From assembly GCF_004362395.1 (NCBI RefSeq), contig NZ_SNWE01000024.1, positions 1 to 58,711 of the forward strand: a stretch of DNA of 58,711 nucleotides, written 5' to 3'. Origin of the DNA: Salegentibacter sp. 24 (GTDB lineage Bacteria; Bacteroidota; Bacteroidia; Flavobacteriales; Flavobacteriaceae). The translations under genes and the position numbers were made by a program. This document shows, piece after piece, positions 8,373 through 18,165 of the stretch; the stretch's first letter is position 1, and each line of letters opens with the position of its first letter. The notes beneath the pieces are model-generated. The model saw nothing but the letters and a program-made list of their open reading frames with translations, was not told where the DNA came from and did not search any database.

Positions 8373-9242
8373 TTATACCGCGATGAACGTTGTGATTTTG
8401 TTAATTACCGCAGAATCACCTAAGATCCGGCGGTGTCCTAAACCCTTTGTGATATGTAGTTCACTGTTTTCTAGCGCTTTATGAATTTCATATGCTGAGG
8501 AGATTTCAACATCCACATCATTTTCATCATGAATAACCAGCGTTGGGATTTTCACTGCTCTAGCGGAAACAGCCCCAGAATAGCTATCCATATCGATATC
8601 GAATTTTTTATCAAAATGAGCTTTCATTCTTTCAGCAATTTTTCTATTCATTTTAAGGTTTCGGACAAATTCTTGAGTGATATGAGTTATGCTATTGGCA
8701 GTTCCTATAACTATCAGTTTCTTAGTTTGTAAACCTTCTTTTACAGCCCTTAGTGTCGCCATTCCACCAAGGGAATGTCCGACTACCGCTGAAAACGGGC
8801 CGTATTTCTCATCTAATAAATGTATAGCATCAATAAAGTCCAACATTATTGTTTTCTTACCGGGCGCTTTCCCGTGGGCAGGTGCATCGAAACTTATCGT
8901 ACTATAGCCCTTAGCTTTTAATGTTTCAGCTACTTTTGCTAATTGCGTACCACGACCACTCCAGCCATGGACAAGCAGGACTTTCTTGTTGCTATTACCA
9001 AATTCATAGATCATAATCTCTCGATTAGTTCTTGGGATATCCACCTTGAGTTGGTTAGAATTTTCGTCCATATGCTTTTCGCGGTCCGGAAGTTTATATT
9101 TGAAGGGAGTTAGAAATAGTTGTGCAGCAAACCTGCTGGCCACAAAGGGGGAAATCCTGGAAAGTACCCTTCCGGTATAGCGAATATAATTAGGCACTAG
9201 TAATTGTTGTACTGGGATTTTATCTTTTTTCTGCTGATCCAT
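8373..9242 (-). CDS. Alpha/beta hydrolase
   Basis: A 289-residue alpha/beta-hydrolase-fold protein. The oxyanion strand LLVHGWSGRG, the nucleophile elbow GHSLGG (S157), the acid in VIHDENDVDV (D239 or D242) and the histidine in GLGHRRILGD (H270) make a full triad. About 75 residues precede the fold and start with a Lys/Gln-rich stretch; no signal peptide is apparent. The substrate cannot be inferred; esterase or thioesterase activity is plausible. It is transcribed alone, 102 bases upstream of the msrB operon. Confidence 0.85.
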   Translation of the reverse strand: MDQQKKDKIPVQQLLVPNYIRYTGRVLSRISPFVASRFAAQLFLTPFKYKLPDREKHMDENSNQLKVDIPRTNREIMIYEFGNSNKKVLLVHGWSGRGTQLAKVAETLKAKGYSTISFDAPAHGKAPGKKTIMLDFIDAIHLLDEKYGPFSAVVGHSLGGMATLRAVKEGLQTKKLIVIGTANSITHITQEFVRNLKMNRKIAERMKAHFDKKFDIDMDSYSGAVSARAVKIPTLVIHDENDVDVEISSAYEIHKALENSELHITKGLGHRRILGDSAVINKITTFIAV

Positions 9243-9314
9243 TTTTTTAGAGTAATTAATTGCAATTTACATTTTTCAAACACCTGCAAGGATCTTTTGG
9301 AAATACTTTCTATG

Positions 9315-9345
9315 TTTGGCCTATTGGTTTGTGGTATTATTTTTG
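9315..9345 (+). promoter_or_regulatory. Promoter of the M48 protease gene (TTTG-N19-TATTTTTG)
   Basis: TTTG at 9315-9318 and TATTTTTG at 9338-9345 with 19 bases between, an exact fit to the Bacteroidota sigma-A consensus. It leaves a leader of about 80 bases before the ATG at 9432. A second -7-like TATGTTTG overlaps the -33 box. Confidence 0.65.
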
Positions 9346-9431
9346 GATAGCTATAAACTGTTAAATGATGCTTAAAGCAAGAAGCAGGGTTTAATGGCTT
9401 TTGTAATTTTAACAAAATTAAACCAATAAAG

Positions 9432-10250
9432 ATGAAACTTAAAAAATCAATTAGCGTGATTGCTGTTTTACTGCTCGTGGTAGCTTGTAAAACCAATCCG
9501 TTTACGGGAGAAAAGAATTTGAATTTTGTTTCAAACGATCAATTATTTCCTACTTCCTTTGAACAATATGATCAATTTTTAGCTGAAAATGAAGTTGTCA
9601 CAGGAACGGAAGAATCGCAAATGATTAAACGAGTTGGTAACAAAATTGAAACTGCTGCGGAGAGATATTTAAATGCCAATGGTTATCAGGGTTTCTTAAA
9701 GGATTTTGAATGGGAATACAATCTGGTGAAAGATGAAGCGGTAAACGCCTTTGCAATGCCTGGAGGAAAAATCGTTTTTTATACCGGGATTCTTGATGTC
9801 GCTGAAACTGAAGCAGGAGTAGCTGCGGTAATGGCTCACGAGATAGCTCATGCCCTTGCCGATCATGGTGCACAACGAATGAGTGCCGCACAATTACAAC
9901 AACTCGGTGCTGTGGCTGGCTCAATCGCCGTAAGTGGAAGAAGCCAGGAAACACAACAAATTTTTGCCCAGGCATATGGTTTGGGAACGCAAGTGGGAGT
10001 GATGCTACCCTTTAGTCGTAGTCACGAAACCGAGGCCGATAGAATTGGGTTAACCTTGATGGCTATTGCAGGCTATGACCCTGAGGAAGCCGCTGATTTA
10101 TGGAGAAGAATGGCGGCTCAAAGTGATGGACAGGCTCCTCCGGAATTTCTAAGTACGCACCCTTCTAATCAAACAAGGATAAATAACCTGGAAAAATGGA
10201 CCCCTGAAGCCAAAGCGGAAGCCAGGAAATATGGCGTAACCAGTTTTTAA
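9432..10250 (+). CDS. M48 family metallopeptidase lipoprotein (BepA/LoiP-like)
   Basis: A 272-residue zinc protease anchored as a lipoprotein (lipobox VVAC, C19). The M48 signature HEIAHALADH gives ligands H136 and H140 and catalytic E137; the third ligand is E201 in HETEADRIG. Relatives such as BepA, LoiP and YcaL act in the periplasm on misfolded outer-membrane proteins, so envelope quality control is the likely role. The AMPGGKIVFYTGIL segment before the active site is also characteristic. It has its own promoter and terminator. Confidence 0.93.
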   Translation: MKLKKSISVIAVLLLVVACKTNPFTGEKNLNFVSNDQLFPTSFEQYDQFLAENEVVTGTEESQMIKRVGNKIETAAERYLNANGYQGFLKDFEWEYNLVKDEAVNAFAMPGGKIVFYTGILDVAETEAGVAAVMAHEIAHALADHGAQRMSAAQLQQLGAVAGSIAVSGRSQETQQIFAQAYGLGTQVGVMLPFSRSHETEADRIGLTLMAIAGYDPEEAADLWRRMAAQSDGQAPPEFLSTHPSNQTRINNLEKWTPEAKAEARKYGVTSF

Positions 10251-10275
10251 AGATTATAACTTTTTAATTATATGA

Positions 10276-10303
10276 AAAGGCTGCCATTTAAGGCAGCTTT
10301 TTC
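10276..10303 (+). terminator. Intrinsic terminator after the M48 protease gene
   Basis: Stem GCTGCC (10280-10285) with GGCAGC (10292-10297), flanked by an A run and a T run. Confidence 0.8.
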
Positions 10304-10336
10304 TATTTTAGGACTTTTGAAAAAATATCCTGAAAA

Positions 10337-11674
10337 ATGAACAAACTTCCCAAGGGGCACAAAAAATTACTAAATGCATGGGCTTTTTATGACTGGGCGA
10401 ATTCGGTTTATAGCCTGGTGATTTCTTCGGCTATTTTTCCTATTTTCTATGGTGCGCTCACTATTATAAAGAATGAAAAAGGAATTATACTAAACGATAA
10501 AGTAAATTTCCTGGGAATAAATTTTAATAACGATTCACTGATAAGTTATGTAACCGCCGCAGCTTTTTTGGTTGTTTCTATCTTGAGTCCATTTTTATCA
10601 GGGATTGCAGATTACGTAGGAAACAAAAAGAATTTTCTAAAATTTTTCTGCTACCTGGGTGCTACCTCCTGTATTGGCCTTTTTTGGTTCGACCTGGAAT
10701 TTCTATGGTTTGGTTTGCTTTGTTATTTTATGGCCCTGATTGGGTTTTGGGCGAGTTTGGTCTTTTATAATTCCTATTTGCCTGATATTGCATTTCCCAA
10801 CCAGCAAGATAAAGTTAGTGCCCGTGGCTTTTCTCTGGGTTATATTGGCAGTGTGATTTTACTTGTAATATGCCTGGCGATGATCTTGAATTATGAGATT
10901 TTTGGGTTCGAAAGCGAAGCTTTTCCAACCCGATTATCTTTTGTTTTAACCGGAATTTGGTGGATCGTATTTAGCCAATATACATATGCCTATTTGCCTA
11001 AAGGAAATAAAAAAGCAATTTTTACAAAAAATGTTCTTTTCAATGGGTTCAGGGAGCTTCGCGGAATATGGATTAGCCTAAAGCATAACATTCAATTGAA
11101 ACGATATTTAGCCGCTTTTTTTGTGTATAGTATGGCGGTACAAACTATCATGCTGGTGGCTACTTATTTTGGGATTGAAGAGTTGGAGTGGGGAGAACAA
11201 AATTCTACTACAGGACTGATTATAAGTATATTACTAATTCAATTAGTCGCAATTCTTGGGGCTACGTTAACTTCACGACTTGCCATAAAATATGGAAATA
11301 TAAAGATCCTCATTTTTATAAATTTAATCTGGATCGCTATCTGTGGTTACGCTTATTTTATCGTAAGCCCGCAGCAGTTTTATATTGCTGCGGCCTCAGT
11401 AGGATTAGTGATGGGAGGGATTCAGTCTTTATCCAGATCTACATATTCAAAAATGCTGCCGGAAAAAGCAATTGATACTGCAAGTTATTTCAGTTTTTAT
11501 GATGTCGCCGAAAAAATAGGGATCGTTATTGGAATGTTTCTTTATGGAATTGTGGCCCAGATTACCGGAAGTGTAAGAAATTCCATCTTGTTTTTAGTGA
11601 TTTTCTTTATTGCCGGAGTGTTTTTATTACTGCGTGTACCTATAAAAAAACCTGTCACGAAGGACAGGATTTAG
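10337..11674 (+). CDS. MFS transporter, UMF1 family
   Basis: A 445-residue integral membrane protein with about 12 hydrophobic segments. The N-terminal NAWAFYDWANSVYSLVI is the hallmark of the UMF1/Atg22-like branch of the major facilitator superfamily. GGIQSLSRSTYSKMLPE in the second half is a further family motif, and a long loop after TM1-2 carries charged residues. Substrates of bacterial members are not established; the yeast relative Atg22 exports amino acids from the vacuole. The last codons contain a small inverted repeat (CCTGTC/GACAGG) followed a few bases later by a T8 run, possibly part of the terminator. Confidence 0.9.
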   Translation: MNKLPKGHKKLLNAWAFYDWANSVYSLVISSAIFPIFYGALTIIKNEKGIILNDKVNFLGINFNNDSLISYVTAAAFLVVSILSPFLSGIADYVGNKKNFLKFFCYLGATSCIGLFWFDLEFLWFGLLCYFMALIGFWASLVFYNSYLPDIAFPNQQDKVSARGFSLGYIGSVILLVICLAMILNYEIFGFESEAFPTRLSFVLTGIWWIVFSQYTYAYLPKGNKKAIFTKNVLFNGFRELRGIWISLKHNIQLKRYLAAFFVYSMAVQTIMLVATYFGIEELEWGEQNSTTGLIISILLIQLVAILGATLTSRLAIKYGNIKILIFINLIWIAICGYAYFIVSPQQFYIAAASVGLVMGGIQSLSRSTYSKMLPEKAIDTASYFSFYDVAEKIGIVIGMFLYGIVAQITGSVRNSILFLVIFFIAGVFLLLRVPIKKPVTKDRI

Positions 11675-11698
11675 CAATTTTTTTTCTTCGAATAAATA

Positions 11699-12433
11699 CT
11701 AATTTGATGAAATTGAACCTGAACCTGAAGTTTTAAAATCCTGATGCTTTGGATTTCCGTTATATGTGATATCTCCTGACCCCATAACTTTGGCTTTTAA
11801 TCTGGAATTTGCTGAAACCCGGATGTCTCCAGAACCCATAACAGTGGCCTCCACATTGTCCGCTTTGAGGTCATAAGCTTTAAAATCGCCAGAACCTTTT
11901 ACGTTAACTTCAAAATCCTGAGCTTTTCCACTTAACTGAGTATCGCCGGACCCGGTAATGGTAGCTTCTAAATTTTCTACTTCAACCTCTAATTTTATAT
12001 CTCCTGAACCAGTAAGTGCAGTGCTAAAGTTTTTTGCATTAATTGTAGCGGAATTCCAAAGATCTCCTGATCCTGTTACTTCAACTGCATCTATATGGTC
12101 AAAAGGAACTGTTATTTTAATATTATTGTTTTTGTTAGGTTTTAAATTATAACCTTTTTTTACTGAAATTTTCAAAATATTGTTGTTTACTTCAGTAGTG
12201 ATATATTCCTGAAGATTGCTTTCAGCTACAACGGTTAAATTACCTTCAGTACCCCTTACAAGTTCCACATCCATAGAACCAACAAGTGAAATTTCATCAT
12301 AATCTCCCGTATTTCTTTTTTCGGAAGTCATTTCGCCATTGCCTTTAACGGTTTCGCTATTACCCCACCACTGGGCTTGTACAGGTGAGTAACCCAGGCA
12401 GGATACGGCTAAAATTAAAAAAAGTTTTTTCAT
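11699..12433 (-). CDS. Head GIN domain-containing protein (DUF2807)
   Basis: A 244-residue exported protein with a signal peptide (LFLILAVSCLGYSPVQA). It is built from repeats of about 18-21 residues centred on G-S-G-D: VTGSGDLW, LTGSGDIK, ITGSGDTQ, VKGSGDFK, VMGSGDIR, VMGSGDIT, then SGSGSISSN. This is the DUF2807 'putative auto-transporter adhesin, head GIN domain', whose solved members form a right-handed parallel beta-helix. Last gene of the ECF-sigma operon (33 bases after the previous gene). Function unknown; an envelope-facing sensor or effector is an inference from context. Confidence 0.88.
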   Translation of the reverse strand: MKKLFLILAVSCLGYSPVQAQWWGNSETVKGNGEMTSEKRNTGDYDEISLVGSMDVELVRGTEGNLTVVAESNLQEYITTEVNNNILKISVKKGYNLKPNKNNNIKITVPFDHIDAVEVTGSGDLWNSATINAKNFSTALTGSGDIKLEVEVENLEATITGSGDTQLSGKAQDFEVNVKGSGDFKAYDLKADNVEATVMGSGDIRVSANSRLKAKVMGSGDITYNGNPKHQDFKTSGSGSISSN

Positions 12434-12466
12434 GGTTTAAAGTTTATTGATTGATAATTGTTTCTG

Positions 12467-13552
12467 TTATTGTTCGTTAAAAGTTACATTCCCGTAGTTG
12501 GTATTTATAAAAATGGAATTTCCACTGTTTTCGGTAAGGTGATAACCTTCAATGAGTTTACTTGAATTTTCCTCGTGACGTTTTCTAATCTGTATATTCT
12601 CAATCCCTTTTACATTTGCGAAAGAGGATTTTACCCTAAGATTAAAGGGATGTTCACTATCATATCCCAGGTTAACGCCTGCATAATCGGTGTTAATCTC
12701 TACTTTTGAAACTCCTTTTAAAATCTTTTCAATGCTTAAGGAACCATAATCCAAATTAAGGTCTAAATATTCAAACACCCGACCTATTTTGGTGCTTAGA
12801 TAATCGCCATTACCTACTATTCTTTTGGCCTTTTCAATATTTATACTGCCATAATCACAATTGAAATCCACCTGGGTCACCTTCTTTATCCTGGAATCGG
12901 TATAATCGGCATTTACATATAAATTATCGGCTTCTTCAACTTCATAACTGCTGTAATCAGCATTTATTTCAGCGTTTCTAATGTAGCCAATATGACTGTT
13001 TCTGGTATAATCAAATTTGAGCAGATTAGAATTTCCGTGAAGTTCACCAATATCGATCTTACCATAATCGCAGCTTATTTTTGCATTTCCCAGAAGTCGA
13101 TCTATGTAAATTCCGCCGTAATCATTTTGAATATCCATGCTATTTCTTTCAGGAGCTTTAATCACATAATTAATCTCCATATTTACCTGACTAGAGTTAT
13201 TGAAAAGTGAACTCCACCAGGACTGGTCTTCTCTTGTAAAATGAGTTTTTGCGCTTACCCCAGAGGAGGAATGATTGAATTCAATATGAATGTCTTCGAG
13301 TTTTTGTTGTACTTTCTCCTGATCGTCCCCATTGGTTTTAATATATACCTCTATAACCACCTTATTTTGATCCCAGGTAGAAATATCTACATTGCCATAG
13401 CTATTATCTATGGTCAGCATATCCGTCGGACTAACTTTATAAGATTTTGTGACCTTTTTTTCTTTAGTATGCCTACCGTTAAAATCGCCATTACAATAGC
13501 TTAAAGCGGGGATAAACAGCGCTAGTATTATAATATTAAATATAGTTTTCAT
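12467..13552 (-). CDS. Exported repeat protein with D-Y-G solenoid (DUF4097-like)
   Basis: A 361-residue protein with a signal peptide ending near residue 20 (ALFIPALSYC may also act as a lipobox). The body repeats every 20 residues or so on an N-x-D-Y-G/S core: IDNSYGNVDI, IQNDYGGIYI, ISCDYGKIDI, INADYSSYEV, VNADYTDSRI, FNCDYGSINI, LNLDYGSLSI, INTDYAGVNL and TNYGNVTF. This predicts a beta-solenoid related to, but distinct from, the GSGD repeats of the next gene. I do not recognise a characterised homologue. Its 5' end overlaps the previous gene by 17 bases. Confidence 0.8.
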   Translation of the reverse strand: MKTIFNIIILALFIPALSYCNGDFNGRHTKEKKVTKSYKVSPTDMLTIDNSYGNVDISTWDQNKVVIEVYIKTNGDDQEKVQQKLEDIHIEFNHSSSGVSAKTHFTREDQSWWSSLFNNSSQVNMEINYVIKAPERNSMDIQNDYGGIYIDRLLGNAKISCDYGKIDIGELHGNSNLLKFDYTRNSHIGYIRNAEINADYSSYEVEEADNLYVNADYTDSRIKKVTQVDFNCDYGSINIEKAKRIVGNGDYLSTKIGRVFEYLDLNLDYGSLSIEKILKGVSKVEINTDYAGVNLGYDSEHPFNLRVKSSFANVKGIENIQIRKRHEENSSKLIEGYHLTENSGNSIFINTNYGNVTFNEQ

Positions 13553-14102
13553 CGCTTTGGTTTTTTAGGGTTTTTATATTTTCTATTTGATGGAGTACTT
13601 GGTTTAAAAGATCAATTCTTTGTTGGAAATTTGAGATCATCGCGTAGACTACTCTTTTATCATGTCCGCTCTTATATAAATCTTCTTTCAGTTTTATGTA
13701 CTCTGTTTCTAGTTTTTCAAGTTGGACAAGCGCATCTTTTACAATTGTTTCCGTTCCCGGGGCATCCACCGATTTTAGTATTTCCAATTCATTTTTAATA
13801 AGCTGGGTGTAGAATTGCTGGGTTTCTTTCATTTCAGGAGAAACACTTGCGAGTTCGCCTGAGTTTTGATAGGAATTCTGACCAAAAAATCCTGCTAAAA
13901 CCATAAATGTTATGGCTAGTAAGGCAGCCACCGATAGCATTGGCTCCCAAAGACTCCTTTTAAAAGTTCTATCATCCAAATTTTTGGTTTGGTTGTTTTG
14001 TTCTTCCAGCCTTTTGAGAAACCTCACTTTGTGACCAGAAGCCGGTTCTTTATTATCGAAATCGAGTTCCCTGAGAAGCTCGTCTATTTTATCGTTTTTC
14101 AT
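13536..14102 (-). CDS. Single-pass membrane protein of an ECF-sigma operon, possible anti-sigma factor
   Basis: A 188-residue protein with a charged cytoplasmic N-terminus (about residues 1-50), one membrane helix near 52-70 (LSVAALLAITFMVLAGFFG) and a C-terminal domain rich in Leu, Glu and Lys likely to be a helical coiled coil. The position just after the sigma factor, with a 14-base overlap, and the one-helix topology suit an anti-sigma factor. No zinc-binding anti-sigma motif (HxxxCxxC) is present, so this is inference. Confidence 0.75.
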   Translation of the reverse strand: MKNDKIDELLRELDFDNKEPASGHKVRFLKRLEEQNNQTKNLDDRTFKRSLWEPMLSVAALLAITFMVLAGFFGQNSYQNSGELASVSPEMKETQQFYTQLIKNELEILKSVDAPGTETIVKDALVQLEKLETEYIKLKEDLYKSGHDKRVVYAMISNFQQRIDLLNQVLHQIENIKTLKNQSDENYI

Positions 14103-14652
14103 CTTTGAGTAATTTCTTTCTTAAACTTTCTTTAGCTCTAGAGATCATGGTGCGGGAATTTGCGTAACTCAAATTGAGAATTTCACCAATTTCTTCGTAA
14201 TCGTAACCTTCTATCAAGTGAAGCGTTAGGGCAATACGATAGTTTTCTTTTAACGAACTAAGCATTTTTAATACTTTGTTCACTTTCTCATCCTTAGAAT
14301 CTTCATCCAGAATAATTCCTGCACTATCATCTATTTCATTTTTCAATTCATCATTGTAGGCTACTTCGTTTAATTTTATCTTTTTATTAAAAGCATTAAT
14401 ACTTAGGTTTACCACTATTCTTTTTAACCAGGCACCAAAAGTAGAGCTGCCCTGAAAACTATCTATTTTGGCAAAGGCTTTTAAAAATGATTCCTGCATG
14501 ATGTCTTCAGCTTCAGCTGTATCGCATACAATACGCAGAGAAATATTATACATCGCTTTATAATAGCGCTGGTAAACCTCCATTTGTGCTCGCTGATCAT
14601 TCTTTCTACAGCGCGCAACAAGATCATTGATATGTGTGATGGTTGGTGTCAA
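14089..14652 (-). CDS. RNA polymerase sigma-70 factor, ECF type
   Basis: A 187-residue sigma factor. Region 2 covers about residues 20-90 (AEDIMQESFLKAFAKIDSF, GAWLKRIVVNLSINAF) and region 4 about 130-182 (LKENYRIALTLHLIEGYDYE, with the helix-turn-helix IGEILNLSYANSRTMISRAK). The region between holds an acidic linker (DDSAGIILDEDSKDE). No ATG fits the N-terminus: the frame opens with TTG at 14652-14650, and a TATCTTTA box at 14684-14677 would start the transcript about 18 bases before it, so TTG initiation is likely. It heads a four-gene operon of envelope proteins. Confidence 0.9.
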   Translation of the reverse strand: MTPTITHINDLVARCRKNDQRAQMEVYQRYYKAMYNISLRIVCDTAEAEDIMQESFLKAFAKIDSFQGSSTFGAWLKRIVVNLSINAFNKKIKLNEVAYNDELKNEIDDSAGIILDEDSKDEKVNKVLKMLSSLKENYRIALTLHLIEGYDYEEIGEILNLSYANSRTMISRAKESLRKKLLKDEKR

Positions 14653-14868
14653 TTAAAAACTATCTTGTTTCTATACTAAAGATAGCCTTGATTTTAATTT
14701 GTTACACTTTTCAAAAAAAAATTATAAAAAAGATGGTGGCATAGGAATTGACTACTTTTATTTGAAATTGTATTAAAAGCAGCTTAGTTTACTGAGCTTA
14801 AGGCTTTACGAAAAAGAAAAGGATTAAGAACCGGAAACTGTTTGTGACAGTTTGACTTAAAATAAATT

Positions 14869-17319
14869 ATGGCTAAAACTAAATTAACAAGTTTTGACAG
14901 TTTGTCATTGCAAGATATAGATCAGGATGCAGATTTAATCCCCTTGATGACCCCTGAAGACGAAGAAGAAATTAACAGGGAAGAATTACCCGAAACCCTA
15001 CCGATACTTCCATTGAGAAATACCGTACTATTTCCTGGGGTGGTAATTCCTATTACCGCAGGAAGGGATACTTCTATTAAATTGATTAATGAAGCTAACA
15101 ACAACTCCAAAATAATTGGTGTTGTGGCCCAAAAAGATGAGGAAGTAGAGAATCCTTCTGCGAAAGATATTTACAGTACTGGTGTAGTTGCGCGTATTCT
15201 TAGAGTTTTAAAAATGCCCGATGGAAATACCACGGTGATTATCCAGGGGAAAAAACGTTTTGAAATTGATGAAATTGTAAAGGAAGAACCATACCTGACG
15301 GCTAGTATTAGGGAAGTTCCGGAAGCAAGACCAGAAATTGATAATAAAGAATTCCCGGCAATTATAGATTCTATTAAAGAACTTGCCCTTCAAATTATAA
15401 AGGGAAGTCCAAATATTCCTAGTGAAGCTTCCTTTGCCATTAAGAATATAGAAAGTTCTTCTTTCCTAATCAACTTTGTGTCTTCGAATATGAACCTAGC
15501 GGTGGAGGACAAACAAAAATTATTAGAAACCAACGATCTAAAAGATCGCGCTCTGGCCACCTTGCGACATATGAATATTGAGTTCCAAAAACTGGAACTT
15601 AAAAATGATATTCAGAGTAAGGTGCAAAGTGATATGAGCCAGCAACAACGGGAATATTTTCTTCATCAACAAATGAAGACGATTCAGGAGGAACTGGGTG
15701 GGGTTTCTCACGAAGATGAAATTGAAGAAATGAAACTTCGTGCCAAAAAGAAAAAATGGGGTGAGAAAGTGCAGAAACATTTTCAAAAGGAAATCTCCAA
15801 AATGCAACGGATGAATCCCCAGGTTGCTGAATATTCCATCCAGCGAAATTATTTGGACCTTTTTTTGGATCTTCCATGGAATGAGTTCAGTAAAGATAAA
15901 TTCGATTTAAAAAGAGCAAAAAGAATACTTGATCGTGATCATTACGGCTTGGATGATGTAAAGCGCCGAATTATTGAGTACCTAGCTGTATTGAAACTTC
16001 GTAATGATATGAAATCGCCAATTCTTTGCCTTTACGGACCTCCTGGTGTTGGTAAGACTTCACTTGGTAAGTCTATGGCAGAGGCTCTTGGAAGAGAATA
16101 CGTAAGAGTTTCCCTGGGTGGTTTACGAGATGAGGCTGAAATACGTGGACACCGGAAAACCTATATTGGAGCTATGCCGGGTAGGATTATTCAGTCGCTT
16201 AAAAAAGCAGGTACCAGCAATCCGGTTTTTGTTCTGGATGAAATCGACAAATTAAGTATGGGGCACGCCGGGGATCCTTCTTCTGCATTACTGGAGGTAT
16301 TAGACCCGGAGCAGAACAGTGAATTTCACGATAACTTCCTGGAAATGGGGTTTGATCTTTCAAAAGTAATGTTTGTGGCTACGGCTAATACTTTAAGTAC
16401 TATTCAGCCGGCACTCAGAGACAGAATGGAGATCATAAACGTGACCGGTTATACCATTGAAGAGAAAGTGGAAATTGCCAAGCAGCATTTACTTCCAAAA
16501 CAGTTGAAAGAGCACGGACTTACCAAAGAGCATATAAAAATTGCAAAACCGCAATTAGAGAAAATTGTGGAAGGCTATACACGGGAATCAGGAGTTCGAG
16601 GTTTGGAAAAGCAAATCGCAAAGATGGTACGCCACGCAGCGAAGAATATTGCGATGGAAGAAGATTATAATGTAAAAGTGACCAACGAAGATGTTATCGA
16701 AGTGCTCGGTAGTCCAAGACTGGAACGCGATAAATATGAAAATAATGAAGTTGCCGGTGTAGTCACTGGTCTGGCATGGACCCAGGTTGGGGGTGATATT
16801 CTCTTTATTGAATCTATTCTTTCCAAAGGGAATGGAAAACTGAATATTACTGGAAACCTCGGTAAGGTGATGAAGGAGTCGGCTACCATAGCCATGGAGT
16901 ATATGAAATCCAATGCAGAAGAGCTTGGTTTAGATCCTACTATTTTCGAAAAATATAATGTACACATTCACGTGCCTGAAGGGGCTACCCCTAAAGATGG
17001 TCCAAGTGCCGGGATAACGATGCTTACTTCCTTGGTTTCGTTGTTTACACAGCGAAAAGTGAAGAAAAGTATTGCTATGACAGGAGAAATTACCCTTAGG
17101 GGAAAAGTGTTACCGGTAGGAGGGATCAAAGAGAAGATCCTTGCAGCGAAACGAGCTAGAATCAAAGAGATCATACTTTGTAAAGAGAACGAACGTGATA
17201 TAAAAGAGATTAAGGAAGATTATCTTAAAGGACTCAGCTTTCATTATGTAAATGAAATGAGTGAAGTTATAGATCTGGCCATTACCAAGGAAAAGGTAAA
17301 AAACGCAAAATCACTTTAG
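14869..17319 (+). CDS. lon: ATP-dependent protease Lon
   Basis: An 816-residue LonA protease that degrades misfolded and regulatory proteins in the cytoplasm. The N-terminal substrate-binding domain starts at [16 protein letters not shown] (about residue 44); the AAA+ module has Walker A GPPGVGKT at 390-397 and Walker [10 protein letters not shown]; the C-terminal protease domain has the Ser-Lys dyad S713 (DGPSAGITM) and K754 (VGGIKEKIL). Length matches full Lon. The 216-base upstream region has no TAnnTTTG box, so another sigma factor or a degenerate promoter may drive it. A strong terminator follows. Confidence 0.97.
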   Translation: MAKTKLTSFDSLSLQDIDQDADLIPLMTPEDEEEINREELPETLPILPLRNTVLFPGVVIPITAGRDTSIKLINEANNNSKIIGVVAQKDEEVENPSAKDIYSTGVVARILRVLKMPDGNTTVIIQGKKRFEIDEIVKEEPYLTASIREVPEARPEIDNKEFPAIIDSIKELALQIIKGSPNIPSEASFAIKNIESSSFLINFVSSNMNLAVEDKQKLLETNDLKDRALATLRHMNIEFQKLELKNDIQSKVQSDMSQQQREYFLHQQMKTIQEELGGVSHEDEIEEMKLRAKKKKWGEKVQKHFQKEISKMQRMNPQVAEYSIQRNYLDLFLDLPWNEFSKDKFDLKRAKRILDRDHYGLDDVKRRIIEYLAVLKLRNDMKSPILCLYGPPGVGKTSLGKSMAEALGREYVRVSLGGLRDEAEIRGHRKTYIGAMPGRIIQSLKKAGTSNPVFVLDEIDKLSMGHAGDPSSALLEVLDPEQNSEFHDNFLEMGFDLSKVMFVATANTLSTIQPALRDRMEIINVTGYTIEEKVEIAKQHLLPKQLKEHGLTKEHIKIAKPQLEKIVEGYTRESGVRGLEKQIAKMVRHAAKNIAMEEDYNVKVTNEDVIEVLGSPRLERDKYENNEVAGVVTGLAWTQVGGDILFIESILSKGNGKLNITGNLGKVMKESATIAMEYMKSNAEELGLDPTIFEKYNVHIHVPEGATPKDGPSAGITMLTSLVSLFTQRKVKKSIAMTGEITLRGKVLPVGGIKEKILAAKRARIKEIILCKENERDIKEIKEDYLKGLSFHYVNEMSEVIDLAITKEKVKNAKSL

Positions 17320-17320
17320 A

Positions 17321-17348
17321 AAAAAGCCTCCTAATCGGGAGGCTTTTT
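17321..17348 (+). terminator. Intrinsic terminator after lon
   Basis: An 11-bp stem (17321-17331 with 17338-17348), six-base loop and T5. It begins one base after the lon stop codon. Confidence 0.88.
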
Positions 17349-17385
17349 AAATGGAGTGAAGGTTTCAGTAAAGTTGAGCTTTGCT

Positions 17386-17393
17386 TAATTTTG
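17386..17393 (+). promoter_or_regulatory. -7 promoter element of cmk (TAATTTTG)
   Basis: An exact TAnnTTTG match 22 bases before the cmk ATG and just after the lon terminator. The -33 region has TTTC at the right distance (19 bases), not TTTG. Confidence 0.5.
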
Positions 17394-17415
17394 TCACTTA
17401 AGTAGAAATTAAATT

Positions 17416-18108
17416 ATGAGTAAAAAAATCACGATAGCCATAGATGGTTATTCTTCAACGGGAAAAAGCACTGTTGCAAAACAACTTGCTGCCGAACTCG
17501 GATATGTTTATGTAGATACAGGTGCTATGTATCGCGCCGTTACTTTATATCTGATGCGTAAAATGATGGTGACCAATACTAATTTTGATAAAGAGGCTAT
17601 TTTAAGGCATTTACCCTTTATAAATATCAGCTTTGTTTTTAACAAAAAGGTAGGTTACGGGGAAGTACATTTAAATGGTGAAAATGTCGAAAAGGAAATC
17701 AGGTTAATGGAAGTTTCCAAGCAGGTAAGTAAAGTGGCTGCTGTTCCTGAAGTAAGGAAGATGTTAGTGAAAATTCAGCAGGAACTTGGAAAAAACAAGG
17801 CCGTAGTAATGGATGGTCGGGATATTGGAACCGTAGTTTTCCCCGATGCTGATCTTAAATTATTTATGACCGCTTCTACTGAAAAACGAGCAGAACGCAG
17901 GTATGATGAATTAAAAGAACGCGGCGAAAACATTGATTATGAAGATGTTCTTGCCAATGTCAAAGAGCGTGATTACCTCGATACAACCAGAGAGGATTCG
18001 CCCCTGGTCAAGGCAAAAGACGCTATAGAAATTGATAATTCAGAAATGAATTTGGAGCAACAATTTAAAAAAGTACTGAAACTTGCCCAGGATAAAATAG
18101 AAGATTAA
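17416..18108 (+). CDS. cmk: Cytidylate kinase
   Basis: A 230-residue nucleoside monophosphate kinase that phosphorylates CMP and dCMP. The P-loop is GYSSTGKSTVAKQL; VDTGAMYRAVTLYL binds the nucleobase; the MDGRDIGTVVFPDADLKLFM and RAERRYDEL segments form the catalytic and lid regions. Full length for the family. It precedes rpsA in the same orientation, a cmk-rpsA order shared by many bacteria, but rpsA has its own promoter here. Confidence 0.96.
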   Translation: MSKKITIAIDGYSSTGKSTVAKQLAAELGYVYVDTGAMYRAVTLYLMRKMMVTNTNFDKEAILRHLPFINISFVFNKKVGYGEVHLNGENVEKEIRLMEVSKQVSKVAAVPEVRKMLVKIQQELGKNKAVVMDGRDIGTVVFPDADLKLFMTASTEKRAERRYDELKERGENIDYEDVLANVKERDYLDTTREDSPLVKAKDAIEIDNSEMNLEQQFKKVLKLAQDKIED

Positions 18109-18135
18109 GGTTCCTGTTTTTAAATTATTTAAGGT

Positions 18136-18165
18136 TTGAGATTAGAGAAATAAGTTGTATTTTTG
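18136..18165 (+). promoter_or_regulatory. Promoter of rpsA (TTG-N19-TATTTTTG)
   Basis: TTG at 18136-18138, a 19-base spacer and TATTTTTG at 18158-18165, a full match to the Bacteroidota consensus. It leaves a leader of roughly 115 bases, in which CCCTTTT (18169-18175) can pair with AAAAGGG (18196-18202). Confidence 0.7.

Noticed and set aside
9625-9975. A 116-codon minus-strand frame inside the M48 protease gene
   Set aside because: Antisense shadow of a well-conserved gene.
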